In this document: positions 1 to 12,675 of the stretch, piece after piece
Numbering within the stretch: position 1 is the stretch's first letter
Layout of the letters: each line of letters opens with the position of its first letter
Assembly (NCBI RefSeq): GCF_002127325.2
Contig: NC_035435.2
Span: 8,033,800 to 8,097,799 of the forward strand
Reading direction: 5' to 3'
DNA from: Helianthus annuus
Lineage: Eukaryota > Streptophyta > Magnoliopsida > Asterales > Asteraceae
DNA length: 64,000 nt
Translations under genes and position numbers: made by a program
The notes under the pieces: generated by a model
The model's database searches: none
The model's input: the letters and a program-made list of their open reading frames with translations, nothing else
Told to the model about the DNA's origin: nothing

Positions 1-2881
1 GAGGAATTACCTGGTCTTCCGCCTCATCGTCAAGTTGAGTTTCAAATCGAGCTAGCCCCTGGGGCAGCGCCCATAGCTCGAGCACCTTATCGTCTAGCTC
101 CATCAGAACTTGAAGAACTGTCCACGCAGCTACAAGAACTCTTGGAAAAAGGTTTCATACGTCCTAGCTCTTTGCCATGGGGAGCTCCAGTGCTATTCGT
201 GAAGAAGAAAGACGGTACCTTCAGAATGTGTATTGACTACAGCGAACTCAACAAGGTGACCGTGAAGAATCCTTATCCTCTTCCACGCATTGATGACTTG
301 TTCGACTAGTTGCAAGGGTCGAGTTATTACTCTAAGATTGATTTGAGATCGGGGTACCATCAGCTGAGAGTCTGAGAGGAGGACGTCTCCAAAACAGCAT
401 TCAGAACTCGTTACGGCCATTATGAGTTTCTGGTTATGCCTTTCGGATTAACGAATGCACCAGCGGTCTTCATAGATCTCATGAACCGAGTGTGCAAGCC
501 TTACCTGGATAAGTTTGTCATAGTGTTCATTGACAACATCCTGATCTATTCTAAGAGTCAGGAAGAACACGAGCAACACCTGAGGCTTATTCTGGAACTT
601 CTCCGAAAAGAGTAGTTGTATGCCAAGTTTTCGAAATGTGACTTCTGGCTTCGTGAAGTCCACTTTCTAGACCACGTAGTAAACAAGGATGGGATTCATG
701 TTGATCCATCCAAGGTTGACTCGGTCAAGAACTGGCCTGCACCCCGTACACCAACAGAAATCCACCAATTTTTGGGTTTGGCGGGCTACTACAGAAGATT
801 TATCAAGGATTTCTCAAAGATTGCGCAACCTCTCACTTCACTGACTCAGAAGGGTGTCACCTATCGTTGGGGTGATGCACAGGAGTCCACATTTCAGCAC
901 TTGAAAGATAGACCTTGTTGCGCGCCTATCCTCTCATTGCCTAAAGGCACAGAAGATTTTGTGGTTTATTGCGACGCTTCCATCCAAGGACTTGGTTGCG
1001 TGTTGATGCAACGCGACAAGGTCATTGCCTACGCATCACGCCAACTTAAAGTCCACGAAAGGAACTACACTACTCACGATCTGGAACTGGGAGCAGTTGT
1101 TTTCGCGCTTAAGATATGGAGACATTACCTGTACGGTACCAAGTGCACCATTTACACCGATCACAGGAGTCTCGAGCATATCTTCAAGCAAAAGGAGTTA
1201 GATATGCGACAACGCCGATGGGTCGAGCTCTTGAATGATTACGAATGCGCGATCAAGTATCATCCGGGCAGAGCCAATGTTGTGGCCGATGCCCTCAGTC
1301 GAAAGGATACTATACCCAAGCGTGTATGTGCTTTACAGCTTACCATCCAATCTAACCTCCCTGCTCAGATTCGCGATGCTCAGGTTGAAGCATTGAAAGC
1401 AGAGAACATCAGGGCTGAGTCCCTACGAGGATCGAGGCAATGGCTAGAACAAAAGGAAAACGGTGCCTACTATGTTAACGGACGCATCTGGGTTCCACTG
1501 TATGGAGACTTACGCGAGCTAGTGATGGATGAAGCACATAAGTCTCGTTATTCAGTACATCCTGATTAGGATAAGACGTACCACGATCTAAAGACTACAT
1601 ACTGGTGGCCTGGTATAAAAGCCAGCATAGCAACCTACGTCAGCAAATGCTTGACTTGTGCTAGGGTCAAGGTCGAATACCAGAAACCATCAGGCCCACT
1701 CCAACAACCAGAGATTCCGAAATGGAAATGGGAGCAAATTTCCATGGATTTCGTTACTGGCCTACCTAGATCCCAACGCGGAAATGATACCATTTGGGTA
1801 ATCGTGGATTGACTGACCAAGTCTGCACACTTTCTGCCTATCAAGGAAATGGATAAGTTTTCTACCCTTGCAGACATCTACCTAAAGGAAGTGGTATCCA
1901 GGCACGGAGTGCCAACCTCCATCATTTCTGATCGTGACGCGCGTTTTACCTCTGAACTGTGGCAAGCTATGCACAAGTCCTTTGGCTCACGTTTAGATAT
2001 GAGCACCGCTTATCACCCGCAAACGGATGGGCAATCTGAACGCACCATCCAGACCCTTGAAGACATGCTTAGGGCATGTGTAATCGATTTTGGTAACGGC
2101 TGGAAAAAGCATCTTTTGTTAGTGGAGTTTTCATACAACAACAGTTACCACACCAGCATCCAGGCCGCTCCGTTCGAGGCATTGTATGGACGCAAGTGCC
2201 GATCACCTCCCTGTTGGGCAGAAGTTGGTGACAGTCAAATCACTGGCCCAGAACTTGTAGTAGATTCAACCGAGAAGATTGCTCATATACGACAACGAAT
2301 GGTGGCAGCTCGTGACCGTCAGAAAAGCTATGTTGATAAGCGAAGAAAGCCACTTGAGTTCCAGGTTGGGGATCGGGTGCTACTCAAAGTCTCACCTTGG
2401 AAAGGTGTAGTTCATTTTGACAAACGAGGCAAGCTCAATCCGCGTTATGTCAGACCGTTCGAAATTATTGAGAAAATTGGCAAGGTCGCCTACAGGCTGA
2501 ATCTACCTGAAGAACTCAGCGGAGTTCACAACGTTTTCCATGCGTCGAATCTGAAGAAGTGTCTGTCAGATGAGACCCTCAAGGAAATCACTATCGACGA
2601 CCAGCTGTGATTCGTCGAAACCAGTAGAGATTACTGACCGAGACGTTAAGATTCTCAAGCGCACCGGGATACCTCTCGTCCGAGTTCGTTGGAATTCTCG
2701 TCGTGGCCCAGAGTACACCTGGGAACGAGAAGACCAAATGAAACTCAAGTATCCCCAGCTGTTTAAGAAACATGCAACCACTACTGAGACTGAAGCTACT
2801 ATGGAATTTCGGGACAAAATTCCAAATCAACGGGGGGATGATGTGACACCCCAGGAAAACCAGGAAAGCAACGCAACTTAA
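1..2881 (+). pseudogene. Element A: decayed Ty3/gypsy chromovirus pol (RT-RNase H-integrase-chromodomain)
   Basis: This is the 3' part of a gypsy polyprotein; the window edge cuts it just before the reverse transcriptase. In frame 1 I read the RT N-terminal block, the FIDD-type active site, RNase H (VVYCDAS, ADALSRK), the integrase zinc-binding and DDE core ([20 protein letters not shown]) and a chromodomain-like tail (EYTWERED). It is closely related to element E. In-frame stops lie at 307, 373, 613, 1567, 1810 and 2608. A frameshift near 2620 moves the tail to frame 2, ending at 2881. The second aspartate of the RT active site is asparagine (near 532-546). The copy cannot encode active enzymes. 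The family is certain; assignment to Tekay is from recognition. Confidence 0.93.
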
Positions 2882-2930
2882 CTAACTTCCTCAGTAACTG
2901 CGTACTAAATTTCGGGACGAAATTCTCTTA

Positions 2931-2942
2931 ACAGGGGGAGAA
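2931..2942 (+). other. Polypurine tract of element A
   Basis: The purine run ACAGGGGGAGAA directly precedes an LTR starting TGTGACAACC. In LTR elements this is the plus-strand primer. Just upstream (2907-2924) is the palindrome AATTTCGGGACGAAATT. A second, older-looking copy of the same palindrome plus G-run plus TGTGACACCCC lies at 2803-2852, inside the ORF end. Confidence 0.8.
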
Positions 2943-3448
2943 TGTGACAACCCTCAAAATCCCATGTATTCCGTACAATTTATTAATGATAATTAAAGTG
3001 CTTGACGACTGTGTGAAATTACTTTACTGCTCTCTGATTACTATGTTATACTTACATGTACTTGTTAACATACTAATAGTGTACAGAAAAGTCATTAAAT
3101 AGTCTGTTATGCTCTCCTGAGTGTTGAAAATTAAAAACGTTACAAAAATATATATGTATGACACTTTACGGATTAATTAAGCACTTTAACGGAACAGTGT
3201 CTAACCGAACAACCGGACTTTACCCGGAACATAAAAAATATTGCCAAGCACATTGTTTTTACTTTTCCGAGCTAGTTAGGGACCCCGAACACCCTAACAC
3301 ACCTTATATTATATAACACACTTATGGCACTAACTAGACACTTAAAACCTAACTAATTCACTAACCATCTAGTTGGAACTCAACCAAACCAAACCCCCCC
3401 CCCCCCCCCAAAAAAAAATCGGTTAGAGACAAGAAGTACACCCCATGA
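2943..3448 (+). repeat. Truncated 3' LTR of element A
   Basis: It starts TGTGACAACCCTC right after the polypurine tract. It matches the first ~500 bp of the solo LTR at 4469-7422 with roughly 2% difference, and a C-homopolymer (about 13 versus 10) differs in length. Similarity stops abruptly after CCCCATGA near 3448, where copia-like sequence begins. About 2.4 kb of the LTR is therefore missing, presumably by an old deletion. Confidence 0.88.
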
Positions 3449-3559
3449 ATTACCATGCCATCTTGATCCTCAGACTATAAACTATGAACTAGAACTTTAA
3501 AGTATAATTCATTTACCAATATTAAAGAACAAATTACCAGACAAGTTCACTGACCTAAA
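3449..3559 (+). pseudogene. Left fragment of a decayed Ty1/copia element
   Basis: This AT-rich stretch lies between the truncated LTR of A and the target-site duplication of element G. If G is removed and one copy of CTAAA kept, it joins 14516 onward, which is recognisable copia pol. No domain can be read in this small piece; the call rests on continuity. Confidence 0.5.
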
Positions 3560-4077
3560 TGTTGGATCGTTGTAACGACCAAATGAGTCGATCAGAAGAG
3601 TTTTTGATCAAAAGATGTTTTAATGTTGAATCAGCTTGATTTGCACTAGGAAGTAGTTTAGATGTCTTCTGTATTGATTTGACACGATTACAGACCTGGA
3701 GACACCTCGGCAGAGCTTCGCTACTGGAATTGCCAAAGTTACAAATGAAATGTCAAGTCACCTATTTATAGAATTTCCATTTCGCATGGAATGGACATGC
3801 CCAATTCGCATGGAATAGACTTGCCCATTTCGCATAGAATGGACTTCACATTGCCATTTCGTGTGGAATGGAACCTGACATGTCCATTTCGTGTGGAATG
3901 GAACCTGACATGTCCATTTCGTGTGGAATGGCCATTTCGCATGAACTGGCTCTGCCAGTTCGTGTGAATTGGTCAAACAACACTAAAATCCTATTTCTTT
4001 GACTACTGAGCTTTGGATTATCTTATCTAGATATAAGACTCGATACAAGACGAAGTCGACAGACATATGCACCAACA
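3560..4077 (-). repeat. 3' LTR of element G
   Basis: In element orientation it starts TGTTGGTGCATATG and ends at the edge of the CTAAA duplication. It matches 14007-14510, lacks a short block present there, and has an extra unit of the TTTCGYRTGGAATGG repeat (3778-3950). A TATTTATAG box (minus-strand TATA) is at about 3770-3777, next to the repeats. Confidence 0.9.
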
Positions 4078-4463
4078 GACTCCCCCTTGGATGTTGACGA
4101 AGTCTTCGGTGTCGAGTCTTCAGTATGACGAGTCTTCAGTCTTGATCAGTCATCACGATCTTTCCAAAATATCTGACATTGTAAGCATCCTCAATCTTCT
4201 CTCTTCTCTTTATCAGCATCAACAGCTATATTCTTCCTTGGATGTTGATTCCATAAATTCTTCAGTATCAGCAGCTTCTATCTCGAGCTTTGTTCCAAGA
4301 TCTGAATCTGACTCTTACGTCCTCAGACTCCCCCTTTCGATAAGCTGGGATCGCAGTCTGGAATTCATTATCTGCACAAACTCTACCCAAAACATAAATT
4401 TCATATTATGACAATTTTAATTATGGCTTACCACTTGTAACTGGAACATTCAGATTTGGTTTC
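4078..4463 (-). other. Element G 3' non-coding region, distal part, with polypurine tracts
   Basis: The primary minus-strand polypurine tract is at 4078-4088 next to the LTR. A second CTCCCCCT copy is at 4328-4335. Multiple polypurine copies upstream of the 3' LTR are a known Sirevirus trait. The small plus-strand ORF here lacks recognisable similarity and is not called. 4464-4468 is the ATTTA target site of the solo LTR. Confidence 0.65.
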
Positions 4464-4468
4464 ATTTA

Positions 4469-7422
4469 TGTGACAACCCTCAAAATCACATGTATTCCGT
4501 GCAATTTATTAATGATAATTAAAGTGCTTGACGACTGTGTGAAATTACTTAACTGCTCTCTGATTACTATCTTATACTTACATGTACTTGTTAACATACT
4601 AATAGTGTTCAGAAAAGTCATTAAATAGTCTGTTATGCTCTCCTGAGTGTTGAAAATTAAAAACGTTACAAAAATATATATGTATGACACTTTACGGATT
4701 AATTAAGCACTTTAACGGAACAGTGTCAAACCGAACAACCGGACTTTACCCGGAACATAAAAAATATTGCCAAGCACATCGTTTTTACTTTTCCGAGCTA
4801 GTTAGGGACCCCAAACACCCTAACACACCTTATATTATATAACACACTTATGGCACTAACTAGACACTTAAAACCTAACTAATTCACTAACCATCTAGCT
4901 GGAACTCAACCAAACCAAACCCCCCCCCCCAAAATCGGTTAGAGACAAGAAGTACACCCCATGATTTTTCTAAATTGTTTATTTGATTCTTGTCTAGCCA
5001 CTTGAAACATATTACCCTTTGGTCATCCACATGTTGGAAGATATTATAAGTAACCTCAAGTCCACGCATTTCCTACACACTTCTCACAACTCAACACACC
5101 CCTCACTCTCTCTTCTGTTCCTCTTGATCGGCTGCCACCCTCCTCCACCATAGCTCCACCATCAAGTTTGGTTCTAGCCATTTTACAAGCATACAAAGGT
5201 GTTAGAAGGTGCACAACGAAGCTTAGTGCTCTCGGAAGTGGAAGGACCTTCTCTATTCGCTTTTAACCATCACTTTTCTACACTCGAACTCCCCTAGCCT
5301 TGAGCTAGTGGTAAGAACTTAGATCCGTTCATTCTTCATGTTATTTAAGTGGTTAATAGTTGTTTGATGATGAAAATCTATGAAACACTAAAGAACTTGC
5401 ACTAAAGTCTTGAACATATGGAATAAAAGATGGATAAAGAGAAGATATGTGTGTAAATCATGTAGATCTTGTGTTGTTATGATTCTTGTTGATTTCATGA
5501 TGATTTTGCTGGTTAATATTGATGTTTGATGTTGTTGTGATCACTAAACATGTTAACGATATTAATCGAACACAAATTAAAGAGTTAAAAGCTGAAACAG
5601 AAAGCTGTTTGGTTTTTACAGCCAGCTTCAGTTGGCTGTAACAGGACCATAACTTAATGAAAACTGTATTTTCTGAAGTCTAGATTTATGTAATATGAAA
5701 TATGGTTCTAATGGCACTAGAATCGTAATTTTTGGACTTCGTGTACTATTTTTAAAGACCCGATTTGTAACAGCAGCTAGAGCTGCATTTTTCTGCAGAA
5801 AATGGGCGATATGTTTTTAGTCATAACTTGAGTTCTGTGTTGAATCAGCCCATGAAATCTGTACAGTAGATGGACACTGATGTCGTAGTAATTGTCCCAC
5901 TGGAATTTCATCAATCCGACTTACAATGAATTTTTAATGAATTATTCCGTGGACTGCAGTCAGGAAAAGATAAATCTGAGTGCAGTCCGGAAAATGATTT
6001 TTAGTAAAATATTAGTGATGAATTAGATCCCGAGATTTTTACACAATAATACTTGGGTCGTTTAGCATCCTCTGTAAAAAGTTGGGAATTTTTGAAATAA
6101 GATAATTATTTTTTATTAAAATGCTCGAAAACAGCCCAGTTTCGGATAATTAAGTTGAAACGACATAAGTAGTGATTTGCGTGTCTAAATGTCGAATATG
6201 TTATCTGTGAATGATCTAATATGTTATGTGTCGATAAAAGTGTTATGTGCAATGTCATATGTTTATTTGTGAATGGGAATAGATGGGGAGGTTACATGGG
6301 CCTAAATCGTTAAAGTAATGCATGTTATGTGATAGATACGTGTAGGAACTTTATGCTCTATTTGAAAACCACTTAATGACTAACTGGTAATCATATTAGG
6401 ACGTGATTGACCGACTCTGACTGTTAGCTATATTTGAGAATCTAACCGAGCAAACCGAGGTGAGTTCACACACTTTCTAAGGCATGGGATTCCCGGTGGT
6501 TTGGGAATGGGTTTAAGAATTAAAACAGAATCTACATATCTTACTTAGGTAGGATATGTATGGCCATCCTCCTCGGGTAGGATGCCATTATTAATCCTGC
6601 GTATTCTCTTTGGGAGAACTACGTACGTTCGTCCTCCCTGTGTAGGACAACAACCTTAAACTTACTAGACAAAACTCTATCATAAGTCCCTCATTTTATA
6701 TCGACTTAATCGCCGAGGCCAATGGCGAGCGGGTCATTAGTTAATAGCGCTATTTTGTTTAACAAACCTCACACCGTGCCAGTCGGACGAGCGTGTACTA
6801 ATGGACCATGGCAAACCATCAGTGATGATAGACACTGATGTAGGGCACAACTTACTTGCGTAGTAGTCGATATCATACGGTCTAGTAGTTCACATGGGGA
6901 AGCCCCCACTAATCATGGACAGGGTATGGGTAATAAAGAATGAACTGGATAAATTTTCTTTCAACTACGGGGTAACCCCCACGGGAATTACGCCAACGAA
7001 AGAGAAACCACGTTTTCGGAAACAACTTAAAACTAAACAACCAAACGTGAACTCACTCAACTTTGTTGTTGACTCGTTGTTACATGCCTTACAGGTCGCT
7101 AAATGCTTGGAGCTTGCACGAGGAAGGAGTCGTTGTGGTGTACGGACTGTTATGTTCCGTGCTTAATATTCAAACCCTTATGAACTTATTAAACTTGCGT
7201 TTTGAACTTTAACTTATAAACTATGGACTTATATTTTGGACTTTACGTTTATGCTTTCGCTGTTTAATTTAAAACTTGGTTAACTAGCTTTTGGTCACCA
7301 ATCCTATTGTGGTTGGCTTTATTTACTTAAATACGTTGTTCAATATGATTGGTGGCTCGATCCTGGTCACGTCACGCCTCCAAGCGGTAGTACTCCGCAT
7401 GGTGGATTTTGGGGGTGTGACA
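4469..7422 (+). repeat. Solo LTR C (gypsy, A/E superfamily) with TSD ATTTA
   Basis: A 2,954-bp LTR begins TGTGACAACCCTC and ends GGGGGTGTGACA. ATTTA is at both 4464-4468 and 7423-7427, and no internal element sequence is present. Its first 500 bp match the 3' LTR of A; its last ~80 bp match the end of the E LTR. A GTAAGA donor-like site is at 5311-5316. Tandem hairpins lie at 6565-6648, and 6699-6783 is nearly identical to E. The solo state is the expected product of LTR-LTR recombination. The short ORFs inside are not genes. Confidence 0.93.
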
Positions 7423-7427
7423 ATTTA

Positions 7428-8978
7428 AACATTTCAAAATTTATTCTCATTTCAAACATACTCTCCCAACCCTGTTGTTCATCATGTTCAACACTCGAAA
7501 CTTTGAAAATCAGCTTTCCAACATCAGTTGTCGAAAATAAGATGAAATACAATCTTTTTGATTTTTTTTTTTAAATTTTATGCTAAAACACACTTAAAAT
7601 CTTTTTAAGTTTTTGTTTTTAACGAAAGGTAGTAAAGAAATATTTACAGACAATATTTTTGTGAGTTTGTGCAAGAGGATCATATCAGTTTATGAGACAA
7701 ATCACAAACACCGTTAAGCTTTAAACATTTTAAGTTCTAAACGATTCACTTAGATTGTCAGTATACTGATCCACTTAAATTTTCACACAAAGTTCAACTG
7801 TTCCGAGATACGAGAATTAGTGTTTTAAGAACTTAAACTTATTCGCGTGTCCCACCTCAGAATATACTTCCGTATCCAGACTCCTATATTCAGTCTTACA
7901 GGTGAATGTACACTAATGATATCTGTAAACGAGTAATGCGAGACCATGAGAGCTCAGGTTAGAACTTCTGTTCAGACAAAGAGATGATGGCTCGTCTTTC
8001 GGTGTGTCCCGTTTGGGGATCTTTTCTTCAACAGCACATGATTAACATTTTTCAATGTTTCATCATTTTTTATGCTGAGGGTGGGCTTTATGATTAAAGC
8101 AGTGCAGAGCATTACACGAGGACTAGGCTATTGCTTCCGCAAAATCAGAAGTCCTGGTATAATACCCCAGATATCATCACGCACAAAGACCTAGTATGTC
8201 ATAAATAGAAAATCTTTCAAACAAGATTTCGGGGGTTACCCATATATCCGAGAGATGTTCCCCACGAGATAAATAAGTATTTGATATTTAGGTTTATATC
8301 TCGAAAACAATCTACTGAATGTATAAAAACCTACTGGAAAATCATCAGTGAGATTGTTTATCACATTTGACTTTCCAAATCTTTAACGTGCTGTGATAGT
8401 CCACTGATGTACTATCATTTCCTCTTTTTCACAACAAAACTCTTTTTCATTTTTCATTGTTTTTGGATTTTGAATTTTATCATGTTTTTGGCTTTTTCAA
8501 ATTTTCTAATGTTTTTGGATTTTCTGAAATTTCGTACTCCCCATAAAATTCAAAACCATTTAAAGAAAATTTGACAAACCGATGTGAATTGCTTCAATTC
8601 TCCATTCACTTGGCATAAACAATCAGAACTCCCCCTGACAACAAACTATTTTCCCATTATGATTTCAAAACACTTAAGTTTGTTTTAATCAAAATGGTTT
8701 TTCAGAAAATTAGTTTTGTTGAATCACTTGTAAGATCGGGGATTGTTTCATCACATTGTTTTTCTTTTTTCAACCACTTGCATGAAAGTTAAATCAAGTT
8801 CAACTTAATGACCTTGATTAACCACTTGTAGGTTCTTATCAACTATACCACTTGTAAGTTGAAATATGACAATTTTAAGAAAATACCACTTATAAGTTTT
8901 CCAAACAAACATTTTCAAGAAAGATGCCGATTCCTGCTCCGCGATTACCAGCTTGGGAGCTCCGGCAAGTCAGGATTT
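7428..8978 (-). other. Element G 3' non-coding region, proximal part, conserved with element B
   Basis: There is no long ORF. Read on the minus strand it aligns piecewise with 45554-47400 of element B: the block at 7677-7735 with 46815-46870, the block at 8390-8420 with 46125-46155, and the block at 8150-8180 with 46355-46395. A CTCCCCCT polypurine copy is at 8629-8636 and a weaker one near 8537. Conservation of sequence without a reading frame suggests RNA or cis function, but this is inference. Confidence 0.65.
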
Positions 8979-11900
8979 TTACATATGGAATACAGACACC
9001 CAAGCCTGACCAGCTTTGGGTGTGACCTTTTCAATTTCACTCGGGGTTTGAACATTCCTTTTTCCTTCATAAAATTCTTTTACCCCTTTTTCCTTCCCAT
9101 CGACCATTCTTCCAAAAATATTTTTCACTTTGCCATTAAAAGCCTTTTCAACATCGAATTCTTTCTTTTCAGAATAGAATTGATTTGAAATCTCCACTTT
9201 TGCAACTTTTTGTTTAAAATTTTCAGTCCACAATGGTGGAAAGTTGGCATCATCCATTGGCGGAACTAAATTTTCTTTTTTAAGTTCAACTTGTGGCTCC
9301 TCTGACTTTGACGATTCAGATTCATCGCCAGATTTCACATCTGATTTCTTAAAAACCCACGTTTAGTTGTCAAGATTCACCCTTATTTTGTAAAACCTTT
9401 TCGAACATTCACCAACTTCATATGTTGAATTTTTAAACATTTTGAATTTTCAGTTGGTGGTTTAGTTTTATCAACAATTTTTTCTTTAAGTTTAGAAACA
9501 ACTTCCTGTTTTGTGTTGGTAGCCATTGGACAATTCCAGGCGATGTGACCAACTTCTTGACATCTATAGCAGGTTCTTTTCTCCTTTTTGATTCCAAATT
9601 CATTCTTCTGAAACTTTTGTTTTTCTGCAAAGAACGCTTTGTTTAATTGTTTCCAGAATGAGCTCTTCTTCTCTTCTTCAGAACTTAACCCTGAAACAAA
9701 TATTGTTTTTGTTTTAGAAATTTTCTCATTTTTATGAATTTCGGGTGGAATAAAACATAAACCTTTCTTTTTGAAATTACTGTTATGGTTTGGTTTCTTT
9801 TGAAAACCAGAACCAGAACTGTAACCCATTTTCTTGTTTAATCTTTGTTGAACTCTTGAGGTATATTTTTTAGGTTTTTCAGAAAGATTTACATCTTTTA
9901 TTTCAGAAATATTAAATTCTGTTAGTTTGAAAACCTTGTTGATCATTTCAGTTTTGACCTCTTATTGGAAATTCTTCATCATAATATAATTTGTCTGAAT
10001 CATTCAAAGTATAGGCAACTTTGAATGTTTCGTCATTCAAATTATTTTTTGATAACAGAAATTCTTTATTGTGAACCCTTTTGACCGATGATTTTGAACT
10101 GTTGACTGATGTACTCGAAGTTTCTAACTCAGACTTTGACTCTGACTCCTCATCCTTATCCAACACCTGATCGACCACTTTCTTTATTAACTCGGACTCA
10201 TGATCAGTGTCAGACGATGTGAATGTGACATCAATGTTGTCTGGTAAATCATCAGTTATTTCGGACTTTAACTTTATATTGACTGCCTTTTTGACTTGTT
10301 CTGCATTTGGTTTTCTGGGAGAATAACCTTCCCAGATCGGAGGCGGACACTTGTTATAACTAACACTTTGTTTCTTACCAGTATCCTTCTCTTCCGTCTT
10401 CTTATCTTGAAAAGCTTTAAAACCTGCAACAGTAGGATAAATTCTATCAATCAAATAATCAGAACTTGAGTAACTCAGCAACAATCGTCTGATTCTTTCA
10501 TTCTTAATCTTTTCAGTCTCTAACTCTTGTTTCAACTCTGCACATTCTTCAATGTAGTGACTGATGGTCTTCTGTTTAGTCATCATTGTTGCATTCATCA
10601 TAGTCAAAGCGTCTTCCCTTTCAGAGTTTGTCTTTTCCAAACTATTCACCATTCTGTTGAACACGTTATACGACTCTTTTACGTACTTAACATCGAACAA
10701 TAGTTTTTCTTTCATCTCATCGAGCTCATTATACTTCTTGTCTTTCTCTTCACAATGTTTGCATGGTTCCAAACATTTCAGACAAGGTTTAGTGACCTCT
10801 ACAATCTTTTCAACAACTTTGACCTCTTTACTCTGTTCATTCATCTCATTCTCAGCAACATTCACACATTTTACTTTTTTCTTTTCTTTTGCTGCTCGTC
10901 TCTCCTTTAGCTTCTCCAATTTATTTGCAAAATAAAATTTGAAACTTTCAGGAGATAAATGAGTGTTATCAATGTTAATTTGATTAATTTCTTCCTCATC
11001 ATCGCTATTATCAGTTGATGATTGATCAAACACTTGTGTCTTTTCTGAACTATCATCTGAAGAAACAGACTCTCCATCTTGATTTTTCTCATCATTAGCA
11101 AACACATCCATCCATTCTTTCATCAATTCTGGCTCTTGAATGATCTGTGCGATGAATGCTCTAAACTTTGAATCAGCCAGAATATATTTGTCCCAGCCAA
11201 ATCCTTCTTGCAATCTTTCATCGTCTTGATTGACTAGATACGCTTTCTTCTTTCCATCTTCAATTGAATTAGCACTGGATGATGACGGTTGTTGAGCTAT
11301 CTGATGATAAATCGCTTTTCGATGATAATCATTGTTCCCGAAAGGATTCTGAGCTCCTCCTGCTTCACGGTTGGTACATTTCCTCTTGAAATGTCCTTTT
11401 CCCCTGCATCGAAAACAAGTAACTTTAGACTTATCAAAACCTAAAGTAGAAACATTAGCATCACAGAAATCATCTCTTCCCGTAATCTGTTTAAACTTCT
11501 CAGCTCTTCTCAACACACTAGCTAAACACCACTTAATATCCATTAGCTCCAATTCCTCAGCATCAATTTGATTGTAGTCCTCTTTTGTTAACATAGGATT
11601 TCTGATCCTTCCCGCAAGCAAACCCTCATAAGATTCTAACACTGTAGCTAGTAATGCCATATGACCTTTAGCGACTTTTTCAGAGAAATTTTGACCGTTC
11701 TGAGGATGCAACGCGATGTTGCATTGTAACACATGACCATTACTATTGTTTGAGCTTTGGAACTGATGATTTGAAGTTGAAACATTCGGATTAACACTTG
11801 GATATGAAGAAAATCCACTGTTGTTGTTTGAGCTTTGATTGAGTGATCCGGATGAGTTCTCTGCGCTGAAAGCGGTTTGGATCTTCGGACTTGCTTCAAC

Positions 11901-12675
11901 ATTCTGAACATTCCCTTTGTAATACATCTTGATGTCTTGTTGACCACTTGGATTGTTCATTCTAGCAATCTTCTGTTGTTCAAGATCTTGTCCTTCAAGT
12001 TTTTCAATGAACTGAGCAATTGTTAAACCATCATACTCTCCGGTATTCTTCAAGATCATAAGATATGTACCCCATTCTTTTTGAGGTAAAGCATCAGCTA
12101 ATTTTTTTCAACCCATTCCTCATGATCCTTTTTGATATCCAACCGAGTCATTGAACGTACTAAGTGACAATATCTTTCAATAAGAACCTTTGTAGTTTCA
12201 CCTGGCAAACTTGAGAACAAATCAAATCTTTCTTTAATAGAGACTTCTTACTCTTGATCATTTCTGTACTTCCTTCGAATTTTGTACGAAGTGCTATCCA
12301 AATCGAATATGCGCTATCATCATGTTGAAGTAATATGAAAATACCTTTTTTCACAGCTTGTTGAAGTAAACTGATCATCATTTTTTCTGCTTTGTACATG
12401 TCTCTTTCTTTGTCTGTAAATTCAGAAATAGTCTTTACAACTCCCATAATATTACGAGGACGAACGTACTTTTTCTTAATACATTCCCAAGATCTTAGAT
12501 GATTTGCTTGAACCCAGTTTTCAAAACGCTCTTGCCAACTGTAATACTCTTCAATGCACATCAGTTTCGGAGGTTTCTGCAACGTTCCAGTTTCATTTTC
12601 CATGGTTACTCTCTGAGCAACGGTAACTGGAGTACCCGGGGCGGTAGCAAATGCATTATAAAACTCGTTGTCCAT
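8979..12675 (-). pseudogene. Broken copia-type Gag of element G (UBN2 region, two CCHC knuckles)
   Basis: The gene starts at the ATG at 12675 (MDNEFYNAFATAPG), matching the start of the gag in B. Segments: 12160-12675 (N-terminal UBN2-like region), 9948-12059 (continues UBN2, CCHC knuckle CFRCRGKGHFKRKC, acidic region, coiled coil), 9383-9946 (second knuckle CYRCQEVGHIAWNC) and 8979-9338 (C-terminal region shared with B). Frames change near 12200-12060, near 9947 and near 9380-9340, so at least three indels break it. Gag forms the particle and binds RNA; this copy could only act if supplied in trans. No pol domain follows. Confidence 0.88.

Noticed and set aside
3397..3419. C/A homopolymer run in A LTR
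   Set aside because: Simple length polymorphism also present, shorter, in LTR C; no sign of function.
4067..4411. 114-codon plus-strand ORF
   Set aside because: Lies antisense in the LTR end and 3' region of element G; Ser-rich, no domain.
10564..10935. 123-codon plus-strand ORF in element G
   Set aside because: Antisense shadow of the Lys/Glu-rich coiled-coil part of gag.
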